This document shows, piece after piece, positions 47,099-55,951 of a DNA stretch of 64,000 bases (position 1 is the first letter of the stretch; each line of letters starts with the position of its first letter). The stretch is from Moraxellaceae bacterium. GTDB taxonomy: Bacteria > Pseudomonadota > Gammaproteobacteria > Pseudomonadales > Moraxellaceae. The notes beneath the pieces were generated by a model, which was given only the letters and a program-made list of their open reading frames with translations, was not told where the DNA came from and ran no database searches. The translations under genes were made by a program, and so were the position numbers. The stretch lies in the NCBI GenBank assembly GCA_004173455.1, contig SECL01000023.1, positions 1 through 64,000 on the forward strand, in the 5' to 3' direction.

Positions 47099-47188
47099 GC
47101 ACAAACAGCGCAAGGAGTCCTATTTAGATGACCTACACTATATTGCTGATAAGTAATGAAAAGCTCATCCTGAGAATTTTTTCAAGTA

Positions 47189-48046
47189 CTAATCCAGATC
47201 CTCATCACCCACTTCTGGAATATCATCAATATTAATGCCTTCAAGTCCTAAAGCATCACTATTAATATCGGGATGCAATAAGCTGCTTTCCTGATTTTCT
47301 AAAGTATTTTGCATGGGATTAATCGGCTTACCATCTTCATCTACCACATAGTTCAGACGACCCGCCATCACCATGGCCAGTTCTTCCAGACCCAGTTTGC
47401 CTAACGATGAAAATAACTGAATGGAAAAATCCAGCTTCATTTTTTTCAGTTCTTTTTTGACATCCAGCAGCACTGCACTGGCTGGCCCACGATTGAGCTT
47501 ATCCGCCTTGGTCAGCAAAATATGCACAAACAGGTTACGATCTTTGGCCCATTCCAGCATCATGCGGTCAAAGTCCTTGAGGGGATGCCGCACATCCATC
47601 AGCAGTACCAGACCAGTCAGGCTTTTACGTTCAATCAGGTAGTTTTGCAGCTCTTTTTGCCAGACCTTTTTCATTTCTTCTGGCACGGCGGCATAGCCAT
47701 AACCGGGCACATCCACCAGACGTTGGTCTGGATTGCCCAGACTAAAAAAGTTGATCATCTGGGTACGACCCGGACGTTTGGAGGCACGCGCCAATTGATT
47801 CTGGTCGGTAATGCAATTGATGGCGCTGGACTTACCTGCATTGGAGCGTCCGGCAAAGGCAATTTCAAAGCCTGTGTCTTCTACACACAGGTTTAGCTTG
47901 GGCGCGCTCATTAAAAACTCGGCCTTACGCAACCAAGTCAAGGCACTGGTGGCATAGGCAGACGTCGCCGTATCTTCTTTTTTGGCATAAGAGATCGGCT
48001 TGAAGTCGTGACGCTGAAACTTGGGTATTCTGGCTTTAGGGCGCAT
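47189..48046 (-). CDS. engB: Ribosome biogenesis GTP-binding protein EngB (YsxC/YihA)
   Basis: An essential GTPase needed for 50S assembly. G1 GRSNAGKSSAIN, G3 DVPGYG, G4 TKAD. The 285 residues exceed the usual 200-215 because of about 45 extra N-terminal residues (a second ATG at MSAPKLNLC is possible) and an acidic C-terminal tail (EGINIDDIPEVGDEDLD). Both extensions may be group-specific. Confidence 0.92.
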   Translation of the reverse strand: MRPKARIPKFQRHDFKPISYAKKEDTATSAYATSALTWLRKAEFLMSAPKLNLCVEDTGFEIAFAGRSNAGKSSAINCITDQNQLARASKRPGRTQMINFFSLGNPDQRLVDVPGYGYAAVPEEMKKVWQKELQNYLIERKSLTGLVLLMDVRHPLKDFDRMMLEWAKDRNLFVHILLTKADKLNRGPASAVLLDVKKELKKMKLDFSIQLFSSLGKLGLEELAMVMAGRLNYVVDEDGKPINPMQNTLENQESSLLHPDINSDALGLEGINIDDIPEVGDEDLD

Positions 48047-48188
48047 AGGTCAACAGGGCTTTAATCATTTGGGGCTGTGTTATTTAGGAGAAAATCATCT
48101 GGGTGCAGTATAAAGCCTTTTACGCTGCCTGTGTTTTTTCTTCATCACAGGTAAAATCATCGGCTCATTATTCTGGCCGAAATATACA

Positions 48189-48674
48189 TTAATGTGCCAG
48201 CATCAAATCCAGCACTGGAATACGATTATCGGCCTTGATTACTTCGTGCAACGGCAGGGTATGCAACGGTGTTTTGATCATGTCCGCCAGTGTGTATTGA
48301 TCCAGCACGTCAAAAAACGCCTGTAAAGCCTGATCGAGTGCAGGTTTTAACAAGCAAATATTGATGAGTGTGCAGGGTGCGGTATGACAGTCTACCAATT
48401 GATTTTGGTTTTGAGTGTTTTGTTCGAGGGTTTTAATCGCCTGACCCATTCGGTATTCATTGGCGGGCAGCGCAAGACTAATGCCGCCACCTTTACCACG
48501 CGTGGTAATCACCCAGCCCTGTTTACCCATAAAATGCACAACTTTAACCAGATGGTTATGTGACACCTTCAGCTCTTCGGCCATTTCACTAATGGTAAAA
48601 GGCGTGGCGCGCGCTGGCTGGGTCAAATAAATCAGCACCCGTAAGCCCAGATCAGTAAAGCGGTTTAGTTGCAT
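48189..48674 (-). CDS. nsrR: Nitric-oxide-sensing repressor NsrR (Rrf2 family)
   Basis: A winged-helix regulator carrying an iron-sulphur cluster that NO destroys. C-x4-C-x5-C in CHTAPCTLINIC matches the NsrR cluster ligands, and MQLNRFTDLGLRVLIYLT is the family N-terminus. ATG 48674 is used; 48686 is an in-frame alternative. It lies directly downstream of hmp on the same strand, and a perfect NsrR box sits on the hmp promoter. Confidence 0.92.
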   Translation of the reverse strand: MQLNRFTDLGLRVLIYLTQPARATPFTISEMAEELKVSHNHLVKVVHFMGKQGWVITTRGKGGGISLALPANEYRMGQAIKTLEQNTQNQNQLVDCHTAPCTLINICLLKPALDQALQAFFDVLDQYTLADMIKTPLHTLPLHEVIKADNRIPVLDLMLAH

Positions 48675-48704
48675 AATCCAGTACACATGAATAAATACAG
48701 TTGC

Positions 48705-48744
48705 TTAAAATAAAAGCAGGGTTAATCCTATCACAGATTAACCC
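48705..48744 (-). terminator. Terminator between hmp and nsrR
   Basis: GGGTTAATC (48719-48727) pairs with GATTAACCC (48736-48744). Read on the minus strand the stem is followed by a T-rich stretch, so it can end hmp transcription. Confidence 0.7.
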
Positions 48745-48819
48745 TTGCCCATAGTTTAACTAAACAGTCATCCGTCCAAATGCAGAGATGCTTAATACCG
48801 ACACAGGCATTAATAATGC

Positions 48820-50037
48820 TTAGCTAAAGTTAACCCCGCCAGTGCCAAAGGCTTCGCTATGGATCTGCTCGGGTTTAATGCCACGCGCAACCAGCGTTTT
48901 GTGCTGTGCCTGCATAAATGGCGCAGGGCCACACAGGTAGTAATCCGCGTCTTTAGGCAGTTGTTCATCAGACAATGTGGCCAAATCCAGACGACCAGCG
49001 ACATCATAATCCTCGCCTTGCACTTCAGAGTCCTGTGGAAACTCATAGGCCACCAAAGTATTCAGCTGAGTGTGCTGGGCTTTTAAGTCTTTTAAATGCT
49101 GCTTCATGGCATGCACTTTACCGTCACGACAAGCATGAATAAACTGCACAGGCTGCGGCATATTAAGGCTAACCAGATGATTGAGCATGGCAACCATTGG
49201 GGTTAAACCCACGCCACCGCTAATCAACACGTTTTTCTTGTTACTATCAAACAAGAAGAAGTTGCCAGTGGGGGCAGATACTTCAATTTCATCACCTTCT
49301 TGCACGTTTTGATGCAAGGTATTGGATACCCAGCCGCCCACTTTATCCTCTTTGGCTTCTTCACGTTTAACCGAGATGCGCAAGTGATCTTCGCGTGGAC
49401 AGTCTGAGATACTGTATTGACGTGGTTGCTTGATGCCTAATTCAGGCACCACTACCCGCACTGACACATACTGGCCAGCATGATGCGGTGCAATCGGGCC
49501 GCCGTCACTGGGTTGCAGATAAAATGAGGTAATTTCAGCACTTTCAGCAACTTTTTTGGCCACTTTAAATTTGCGCCAGCCTAACCAGCTGCCCTTGGTT
49601 TTTTGATGTTCGTCGTAAATTCTTTTTTCAGTTTCAATGAAAATATTGGCCAGTTGACCATAAGCTGCCGCCCATGCCTTGATCAGGTCATCTTCCATCG
49701 GAATTTTTAATACTTCGCTAATGGAATGCAGCAAGTTTTCACCCACAATATCGTAATCCGGCGCTTGAATATTCAGGCTGACATGTTTGTGAGAAACCAG
49801 TTCAATCACTGGCATTAATACCGACGGATCATCAATATTTTCAGCATAAGCCAATACGGCACCCGCCAATGCCTGCGCCTGCGCACCGCTGCGCTGATGA
49901 CCCAGATTAAAGGTTTCTTTCAGATTCGGGTTATTGGTCAGCATACGATTATAAAAATAACCGGTCAGGGCAACGCCATTTTCACGTAATACAGGAACAG
50001 TGGCTTTAACAAGGTCTTTCTGGCTTTCACTCAACAT
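48820..50037 (-). CDS. hmp: Nitric oxide dioxygenase, flavohaemoglobin Hmp
   Basis: Hmp oxidises NO to nitrate with NAD(P)H and O2. Globin domain (residues 1-140) with Y29 (GYFYNRM) and proximal H85 (SHKHVS), then a FAD domain (RQYSISDCP) and an NAD domain (ISGGVGLTPMVAML, YYLCGPAPFMQAQ). ATG 50037 (MLSESQKD) aligns with E. coli Hmp and gives 405 residues; ATG 50046 is also in frame. The promoter carries an NsrR operator. Confidence 0.95.
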   Translation of the reverse strand: MLSESQKDLVKATVPVLRENGVALTGYFYNRMLTNNPNLKETFNLGHQRSGAQAQALAGAVLAYAENIDDPSVLMPVIELVSHKHVSLNIQAPDYDIVGENLLHSISEVLKIPMEDDLIKAWAAAYGQLANIFIETEKRIYDEHQKTKGSWLGWRKFKVAKKVAESAEITSFYLQPSDGGPIAPHHAGQYVSVRVVVPELGIKQPRQYSISDCPREDHLRISVKREEAKEDKVGGWVSNTLHQNVQEGDEIEVSAPTGNFFLFDSNKKNVLISGGVGLTPMVAMLNHLVSLNMPQPVQFIHACRDGKVHAMKQHLKDLKAQHTQLNTLVAYEFPQDSEVQGEDYDVAGRLDLATLSDEQLPKDADYYLCGPAPFMQAQHKTLVARGIKPEQIHSEAFGTGGVNFS

Positions 50038-50060
50038 GGCAAGCATCTCTGGCTGTGCTA

Positions 50061-50085
50061 TAAGATGTATATAAAATACATCTTA
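50061..50085. promoter_or_regulatory. NsrR operator upstream of hmp
   Basis: AAGATGTAT (50062-50070), a five-base spacer and ATACATCTT (50076-50084) form a perfect 9+9 palindrome matching the known NsrR consensus of AAGATGCATTT-like half sites. It covers the -10 box of hmp. Confidence 0.88.
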
Positions 50086-50102
50086 TAAAAACCTGCTGTC
50101 AA
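50073..50102 (-). promoter_or_regulatory. hmp promoter
   Basis: On the minus strand TTGACA (50102-50097) is a perfect -35; TATTTT (50078-50073) lies 18 bases downstream inside the NsrR palindrome, so repressor and polymerase compete. Confidence 0.75.
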
Positions 50103-50161
50103 TGCTTAATTCCATATTTTATTTAAGTGATTCATGGGACATGATTAACTCACTGAAAAAT

Positions 50162-51403
50162 TTAATTTAAAGTTTTGTAAAGTGCTTGTTCAAGATCAAA
50201 AATTAAGTCTGTCGTAGCTTCTAGCCCAATGCAAAACCGCACCAGAATACCTGTAGAGTCATGATCAAGCTGCCGCATGTGTTGCAACTGGTAAGGCATC
50301 ACCAGACTCACCGGTCCACCCCAGCTATACCCCAGTTTAAATAATTGCAAGGCATCGCAAAATTCATCGACCTGCTGTAATGAAAATTCAGGCTTGAATT
50401 GCACACTTACCAGTCCGGCTGCACGATTATTTGAACCACAAACCTGCTGCCAGTACTGATGTCCGGCAGCATGAGGCAGGGCAGGGTGAAGAACCTGCAC
50501 AAAACAGTCCTGCTGGCGCAACCAATGGGCGAGCTCTCGCGTACTATGATCCTGCTGTGCATAGCGCAGTGGCATGCTGGGCAGGCTGCGAATCATACGT
50601 TCGGCATCATCACCACTTACACCAATGCCATGCAAAGCATGCATGCGTAATACCGCCAGATGCAGATTGCGTTGCCGGGTCACAATACTGCCCATCAGCA
50701 AGTCAGCGCCGCCACTGGGATATTTGGTTAAGGCATGCACACTCATATCAACACTTAAATGCTGATCCGAAAAATCAAACGGACAAAAAGCTTGTCCAGC
50801 GCCCCAGGTATTATCGAGCACAGTCAGCACATTGGCAGCCTGCGCTTTTTGAACCAGACCGACCAGATCTGGAAATTCCAGTGTGACTGACCCAGCTGCT
50901 TCCAGCCAGATCAGTTTGGCTTTGCTACTGGGCTGAAAACTATCGGCATTAAGCGGGTCATAGAGGTAATAATCTAGCCCGAACTGGGTTTGAAGCTGTT
51001 TGATCAAATCCTTGTTAGGCCCATACACATTATTGGGCAGCCAGACTTCATCACCCTGCTGCAAAAAAGTCAGGTTTACCAAACTAATCGCAGACAGACC
51101 ACTAGGTGCCAAAATACAGTATTCACCACTTTCGAGTTCGGCAATACGATCGGCTAGGGCATAGGTGGTGGGTGTGCCATGCAAGCCATAGCCATAATCA
51201 TAATCATCCTGCCAGTGACGCTGACGCATGGCTTGGGTCGAAGCAAAAAACACAGTGGAGGCGCGGTACACCGGCGGTTGCACTGATTGAAAGCCATCTG
51301 GAATGGTTTTATCCGGATGAATTAAGCGGGTGATGGCCTGCCTACTGGAATTAGCGTTTAGCGTTTTATGGATATTGAGATTTGATTTGGTTGAATCTGA
51401 CAT
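50162..51403 (-). CDS. PLP-dependent cystathionine beta-lyase-like enzyme
   Basis: A Cys/Met-metabolism type PLP enzyme of 413 residues. PLP-lysine candidates lie in HALTKYPSGGADLLMG; PPVYRASTVFF and APSGLSAI are family motifs. It is closest to the MetC beta-lyase branch. ATG 51403 is used; the frame is open to 51421. Without neighbours in methionine synthesis, gamma-synthase or lyase activity cannot be told apart with certainty. Confidence 0.8.
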   Translation of the reverse strand: MSDSTKSNLNIHKTLNANSSRQAITRLIHPDKTIPDGFQSVQPPVYRASTVFFASTQAMRQRHWQDDYDYGYGLHGTPTTYALADRIAELESGEYCILAPSGLSAISLVNLTFLQQGDEVWLPNNVYGPNKDLIKQLQTQFGLDYYLYDPLNADSFQPSSKAKLIWLEAAGSVTLEFPDLVGLVQKAQAANVLTVLDNTWGAGQAFCPFDFSDQHLSVDMSVHALTKYPSGGADLLMGSIVTRQRNLHLAVLRMHALHGIGVSGDDAERMIRSLPSMPLRYAQQDHSTRELAHWLRQQDCFVQVLHPALPHAAGHQYWQQVCGSNNRAAGLVSVQFKPEFSLQQVDEFCDALQLFKLGYSWGGPVSLVMPYQLQHMRQLDHDSTGILVRFCIGLEATTDLIFDLEQALYKTLN

Positions 51404-51635
51404 GACAATTTCACAAAGCAATGTTTTATAGCACGCTAAATAAATACAGCCACGCTGACAAGTTGAAAAAAGACTTTATTTGTTAGGCCTTACTACAAAA
51501 AAAGAGGCTTGAGCCTACGCTGCAAATGGGCAACGGTTTTGCATGTAAAGATAACACAGCCCCAAAACTGGCCATGTTTTAATTAGTGATGCGTCATTGG
51601 ATTGATGACATCACTGACCAGCCGGAGGAGAACTG

Positions 51636-52433
51636 ATGCAGACCGCACTACGGGTACACTATTTCCAGCATATCTCACATGAAGGCTATGGCAGCCCGGA
51701 ACTTTACCTGAAAGAAAAAGGCGCAGTACTCAGCCATACCGAATTTTTTGCACTGGACGCAGGCCAGCAAGCCAGCAATTTACCCAGTACCGATGATATT
51801 GACCTGCTCATTGTGATGGGTGGGGTGATGAGTGTCACCGATGAAGCCACCTATCCTTGGCTCAAGCAGGAAAAACAATGGATTCGTGAGTTTATGGCCA
51901 AAGATAAACCCGTTATTGGCTTGTGTCTGGGTGGACAACTGATTGCCAGTAGTCTAGGCGCCGCCATTCACAAAAATCACTACGAAGAAATTGGCTGGTG
52001 GTCAATTTTTAAAGTAGATGGTGCTGCCCAGCATGATCCTTCACAACAGATCTTTGACTTCCCTGAAGACCTGATTGCGCTTAGTTGGCATAATGAAACC
52101 TTTGAGCTACCAGACGGTGCCGTGTTGCTGGCGGGTAGTGCAGCTTGCTCACGTCAGGCTTACCAGTATAAGCATAATGTGCTGGCCTTTCAGTTTCATC
52201 CGGAAATTACACCAGTCAATCTGGCTTTGTTTCTGGAAGAAAAAACCGACATGGAAAACAAGGATGGCACCTATATCCAGTCTTTCCATGAACTGATGGA
52301 TACTTCGCTAGACGTATTCAAACCTGCCAACGCCATGCTCAATCGCGCCATTGATTTCGTCTTGCAGGCAAGTACACAGCACAGCGGTATGACCTCTCTA
52401 AAAGCCGCTAAAAACAATGTAGCGCCTACATAA
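51636..52433 (+). CDS. Class I glutamine amidotransferase-like protein
   Basis: The 265 residues form one GATase1 domain: nucleophile in GLCLGGQL, His/Glu in FQFHPEIT. It resembles stand-alone GMP-synthase-like amidotransferases, in which the acceptor partner is unknown; some are gamma-glutamyl hydrolases. GGAGGAG is a strong ribosome binding site. The C-terminal 50 residues are an added tail. Confidence 0.85.
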   Translation: MQTALRVHYFQHISHEGYGSPELYLKEKGAVLSHTEFFALDAGQQASNLPSTDDIDLLIVMGGVMSVTDEATYPWLKQEKQWIREFMAKDKPVIGLCLGGQLIASSLGAAIHKNHYEEIGWWSIFKVDGAAQHDPSQQIFDFPEDLIALSWHNETFELPDGAVLLAGSAACSRQAYQYKHNVLAFQFHPEITPVNLALFLEEKTDMENKDGTYIQSFHELMDTSLDVFKPANAMLNRAIDFVLQASTQHSGMTSLKAAKNNVAPT

Positions 52434-52439
52434 CATCGC

Positions 52440-52468
52440 TTGCTTTTAAGCCATTTTATCCATACAAT
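52440..52468 (+). promoter_or_regulatory. S10 operon promoter
   Basis: TTGCTT (52440-52445), 17 bases, TACAAT (52463-52468). It would give a leader of about 165 bases with three hairpins: CTTCAA/TTGAAG near 52478-52498, GTCGGG (52537-52542) / CCCGAC (52551-52556), and TTGAC/GTCAA further on. A leader of this kind allows L4 autocontrol in E. coli; here that is inference. Confidence 0.75.
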
Positions 52469-52639
52469 AGCCAGCCTTCAAGAAACTCCGGTTTGTTGAA
52501 GCGGCTGTGTTTTGCTTGTCAAAACCAGCCAGCACAGTCGGGGCATCGTTCCCGACCTTAGTGATTTTCACTGCCTTTGACCCTCTTTGCCGAGGCGCGT
52601 CAAGGGTGATTCTTTATTATTTGGCTTGGAGTAACTGGT

Positions 52640-52810
52640 ATGGCTAACCAGAGAATCCGTATCCGCCTGAAGTCGTTTGATCATCGTCTGATTGATCAAT
52701 CTGCCCAGGAGATCGTAGAGACCGCTAAGCGCACTGGTGCGCAAGTTTGCGGCCCGATTCCGATGCCTACTCGCATCGAACGCTTTAACGTACAGATCGC
52801 ACTGGGCTAA
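52640..52810 (+). pseudogene. rpsJ: Internally truncated 30S ribosomal protein S10 (NusE)
   Basis: S10 is an essential 30S protein and, as NusE, part of the antitermination complex. Start and ribosome binding site (GGAG eight bases upstream) are normal. Residues 1-51 ([11 protein letters not shown] to IERFNV) match ordinary S10 of 103 residues, then the frame jumps straight to QIALG and stop, the normal C-terminus. Residues 52-98 (47 codons, 141 bases) are missing in frame, including the long ribosome-binding loop, strand 3, helix 2 and most of strand 4. The rest of the operon is intact. Either a sequence/assembly error, or a dead copy with a functional rpsJ elsewhere. Confidence 0.85.
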
Positions 52811-52918
52811 TCCTGAATTAGTGAGTGTAGTGTTAAGGCTTTCGGTAAGTTGATGCAATACAATGCTTTTTTAAATAGCAAAACTGCTCAACAAGCCGCT
52901 TTTTAAGAGGTTAAACAA

Positions 52919-53557
52919 ATGGCTATTGGTCTAGTCGGTCGTAAGTGCGGTATGACCCGTATCTTCACAGAAGCCGGCGTCTCCGTGCCAGTCACGGTGA
53001 TCGAAGTCGATCCAAACCGTATTACTCAAATCAAAACACTGCAAACTGATGGCTACCAAGCTGTGCAGGTTACCACTGGCGAACGTCGCGATTCTCGCGT
53101 GACCAACGCTCAGAAAGGTCACTATGCAAAAGCTGGCGTTGCTGCTGGTCGTATTGTGAGAGAGTTTCGCGTTAATGAAGCTGATCTTGATGGTCGAGCT
53201 GTTGGCGGTACTATCGGTGTGGACGTGTTCGCAGTAGGTCAGATTGTTGACGTTACTGGTCAGAGCAAAGGTAAAGGTTTTCAGGGCGGTGTTAAGCGCT
53301 GGAACTTCCGTACACAAGATGCAACTCATGGTAACTCGGTTTCTCACCGTGTACATGGTTCTACTGGTCAAAACCAGACACCTGGTCGCGTGTTCAAAGG
53401 CAAGAAAATGGCCGGACACATGGGTGACGAGCGTGTAACCGTACAAGGTCTTGAAGTGGTATCCATTGATGCTGAACGTTCAGTTCTGGTCATCAAGGGT
53501 GCTGTACCCGGTTCGATTGGTGGCGACGTTATCGTTCGTCCTACCATCAAGGCCTGA
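52919..53557 (+). CDS. rplC: 50S ribosomal protein L3
   Basis: Full-length L3 (212 residues): [16 protein letters not shown] at the start, the RNA-binding [20 protein letters not shown] loop and [10 protein letters not shown]3 helps form the peptidyl transferase centre and starts 50S assembly. It is preceded by AAGAGG and separated from the truncated rpsJ by 108 bases, longer than other gaps in this operon. Confidence 0.98.
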   Translation: MAIGLVGRKCGMTRIFTEAGVSVPVTVIEVDPNRITQIKTLQTDGYQAVQVTTGERRDSRVTNAQKGHYAKAGVAAGRIVREFRVNEADLDGRAVGGTIGVDVFAVGQIVDVTGQSKGKGFQGGVKRWNFRTQDATHGNSVSHRVHGSTGQNQTPGRVFKGKKMAGHMGDERVTVQGLEVVSIDAERSVLVIKGAVPGSIGGDVIVRPTIKA

Positions 53558-53568
53558 GGGATATTAAC

Positions 53569-54171
53569 GTGAATCTGAAGACTGTTTCTGGTGCAGCTAT
53601 TGAGCTGTCCGACGTTGCCTTCGGCAGAGAATTCAATGAAGCCTTGGTACACCAAGTAGTCACTGCCTATCTGGCAGGTACTCGTCAAGGCTCTAAAGCA
53701 CAAAAATCTCGTGCTGAAGTTTCTGGTGGCGGTAAAAAACCTTTTAAACAAAAAGGTACTGGTCGCGCACGTGCGGGTTCTATTCGTAGCCCAATCTGGC
53801 GTGGCGGCGGTAAAACTTTTGCAGCTCGTCCTCAAGACTGGTCGCAAAAAGTAAACCGCAAAATGTATCGTGGTGCGATGCAATGTATTCTGGCTGAATT
53901 AATTCGTCAGGAACGTTTGGTATTGGTTGAAGATATTGCTGTATCTGCACCGAAGACCAAAGAATTGCTTGGCAAACTAAACGACCTGAATGCAACTCGT
54001 GCGTTAATCGTAACTGATGCTATCGATGAAAATCTGTATCTGGCTGCGCGCAATATTCCTCACGTTGACGTAATGGATGCTGCTGCAGTGAATCCGGTTA
54101 GCCTGATCGCGTTTGATAAAGTTGTGATGTCCGTAAATGCTGCCAAGAAACTTGAGGTAGAACTAGGATGA
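53569..54171 (+). CDS. rplD: 50S ribosomal protein L4
   Basis: The 200 residues carry the extended loop ([19 protein letters not shown] and [15 protein letters not shown]) that lines the exit tunnel. In E. coli L4 represses its own operon through the S10 leader. Translation is coupled to rplW by a four-base overlap. The start is GTG. Confidence 0.97.
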   Translation: MNLKTVSGAAIELSDVAFGREFNEALVHQVVTAYLAGTRQGSKAQKSRAEVSGGGKKPFKQKGTGRARAGSIRSPIWRGGGKTFAARPQDWSQKVNRKMYRGAMQCILAELIRQERLVLVEDIAVSAPKTKELLGKLNDLNATRALIVTDAIDENLYLAARNIPHVDVMDAAAVNPVSLIAFDKVVMSVNAAKKLEVELG

Positions 54172-54488
54172 ATAACGCACGCTTGTATCAAGTCCTAAAA
54201 GGACCACACTACTCCGAAAAAGCTCAGGTACTGGGTGACACACTTGGCGTTCAAGTATTTAAAGTTGACGTCGATGCCACCAAGCTTGAGATTAAAAAAG
54301 CGGTTGAAACTCTTTTTGGTGTTCAAGTTCAATCTGTGAACACACTAAACCAAAAGGGTAAAACCAAACGCTTTGGCCGTACTGTTGGACGTCGTTCCGA
54401 CAGCAAAAAAGCATACGTCACCCTGAAAGCCGGTCAAGATGTTCAAATGGCTGACTTGGGCGATACCGCTGAGAGCACAGCGGAGTAA
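54168..54488 (+). CDS. rplW: 50S ribosomal protein L23
   Basis: The 106 residues match L23, with the conserved [16 protein letters not shown]-like start, FGVQVQSVN and the basic loop [15 protein letters not shown]23 sits at the tunnel exit and docks SRP and trigger factor. Its ATG overlaps the rplD stop. Confidence 0.96.
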   Translation: MNNARLYQVLKGPHYSEKAQVLGDTLGVQVFKVDVDATKLEIKKAVETLFGVQVQSVNTLNQKGKTKRFGRTVGRRSDSKKAYVTLKAGQDVQMADLGDTAESTAE

Positions 54489-54499
54489 GGACGAAAATT

Positions 54500-55324
54500 A
54501 TGCCTATTCAAAAATGTAAACCAACGTCGCCAGGACGTCGCTTTGTAGAGAAAGTGGTTCATCCACATCTGTTCAAAGGCCGCCCTTTTGCTGCGTTGAC
54601 TGAGAACAAGAAAAAAACTGGTGGCCGTAATAACAACGGTCATATCACCACACGTCACGTAGGTGGTGGTCACAAGCAGTTGTACCGTGTTATTGATTTC
54701 AAACGTATTAAAGATGGCATTCCAGCCACCGTTGAGCGTATTGAATACGATCCTAACCGTACCGCACACATCGCACTGTTAAAGTATGCTGATGGTGAAC
54801 GTCGCTACATCATCGCCCCTAAAGGCCTGAGCGTGGGTGACAGTGTACAGTCAGGTAATGATGCACCAATCCGTACGGGTAACTGCTTGCCACTGCGCAA
54901 CATGCCACTGGGTTCTACTCTGCATAACCTTGAGCTGAAAATTGGTAAGGGCGCGCAACTTGCACGTTCTGCTGGTACTTCTGTTCAATTGCTGGGTCGT
55001 GACGGTAGCTACGCAATTATCCGTTTGCGTTCTGGCGAAATGCGCAAAGTGCATATCGAGTGTCGTGCAGTTCTGGGTGAAGTTTCAAACTCGGAAAATA
55101 ACCTGCGCTCACTGGGTAAAGCAGGTGCGAGCCGCTGGCGTGGTGTTCGTCCTACCGTTCGCGGTATGGCAATGAACCCGGTTGACCATCCACATGGTGG
55201 TGGTGAAGGCCGCAACAAGGGTATGCATCCAGTAAGTCCTTGGGGTCAGAAATCCAAGGGTTATAAGACTCGTAGCAACAAGCGTACGACTAACATGATC
55301 ATCCGTGATCGTCGCGTCAAGTAA
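54500..55324 (+). CDS. rplB: 50S ribosomal protein L2
   Basis: 274 residues, normal length: [14 protein letters not shown] at the N-terminus, [15 protein letters not shown], and the C-terminal [18 protein letters not shown] with the histidine needed for peptidyl transferase activity. Binds 23S rRNA and bridges the subunits. Confidence 0.98.
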   Translation: MPIQKCKPTSPGRRFVEKVVHPHLFKGRPFAALTENKKKTGGRNNNGHITTRHVGGGHKQLYRVIDFKRIKDGIPATVERIEYDPNRTAHIALLKYADGERRYIIAPKGLSVGDSVQSGNDAPIRTGNCLPLRNMPLGSTLHNLELKIGKGAQLARSAGTSVQLLGRDGSYAIIRLRSGEMRKVHIECRAVLGEVSNSENNLRSLGKAGASRWRGVRPTVRGMAMNPVDHPHGGGEGRNKGMHPVSPWGQKSKGYKTRSNKRTTNMIIRDRRVK

Positions 55325-55335
55325 GGAATTAGAAT

Positions 55336-55611
55336 ATGCCTCGTTCTCTGAAAAAAGGCCCGTTCGTCGATGCGCATCTGTTTGCCAAAGTCGAAGCTGC
55401 TGTAGCTGCAAACTCTCGCAAGCCGATCAAAACCTGGTCGCGTCGCTCGATGATTCTGCCGGACTTTGTGGGTTTAACCCTCTCTGTTCACAATGGTCGT
55501 AACCATGTTCCTGTGATTATCACTGAACACATGGTTGGTCATAAACTTGGTGAATTTGCGCCAACCCGTACCTATCGTGGTCATGGTGTTGACAAGAAAT
55601 CCAAACGGTAA
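55336..55611 (+). CDS. rpsS: 30S ribosomal protein S19
   Basis: 91 residues: [26 protein letters not shown], and [19 protein letters not shown]. Located on the 30S head near the A-site finger. Starts 11 bases after rplB. Confidence 0.98.
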   Translation: MPRSLKKGPFVDAHLFAKVEAAVAANSRKPIKTWSRRSMILPDFVGLTLSVHNGRNHVPVIITEHMVGHKLGEFAPTRTYRGHGVDKKSKR

Positions 55612-55620
55612 GGTGTCAAA

Positions 55621-55950
55621 ATGGAAGTAACTGCTAAATTACGCGGTGCGGCCATCTCGGCCCAGAAAGCTCGCCTGGTCGTTGACTTGGTTCGTGGCAA
55701 GCCGGTTGGACGCGCACTCGAAATTCTGTCTTTCAGCAATAAAAAAGCAGCTGTTCTAGTGAAAAAAGCACTGGAATCTGCAATTGCGAACGCAGAACAC
55801 AACAATAGCTTGGATGTTGATGATCTAAAAGTGTCTACAATCTATGTAGATGAAGGCATTACCTTAAAACGTATTTCACCACGTGCTAAGGGTCGTGCGG
55901 ATCGCATCAGCAAGCGTACCTGTCACATCACCGTTAAGGTAGGGGTTTGA
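55621..55950 (+). CDS. rplV: 50S ribosomal protein L22
   Basis: 109 residues: the N-terminal [19 protein letters not shown] and the C-terminal hairpin region [20 protein letters not shown] that lines the exit tunnel and is a macrolide resistance site. No resistance-type change is evident. Confidence 0.98.
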   Translation: MEVTAKLRGAAISAQKARLVVDLVRGKPVGRALEILSFSNKKAAVLVKKALESAIANAEHNNSLDVDDLKVSTIYVDEGITLKRISPRAKGRADRISKRTCHITVKVGV

Positions 55951-55951
55951 T

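Larger units (their letters stand above)
46878..47188. other. Regulatory region between yefM and engB
   Basis: These 311 bases hold the yefM operator-promoter, a perfect short palindrome at 46901-46920, and a larger inverted-repeat element at 47035-47098. A 34-codon plus-strand frame from 47138 has an AAGGAG upstream but no homologue known to me; it runs into the engB 3' end. Confidence 0.6.

Noticed and set aside
47138-47242. 34-codon plus frame with AAGGAG upstream, between yefM and engB
   Set aside because: Runs antisense into the engB 3' end and has no known relatives; too weak to call a gene.
52568-52858. 96-codon minus-strand frame across rpsJ
   Set aside because: Antisense to the S10 coding sequence, whose amino acids are recognisable.
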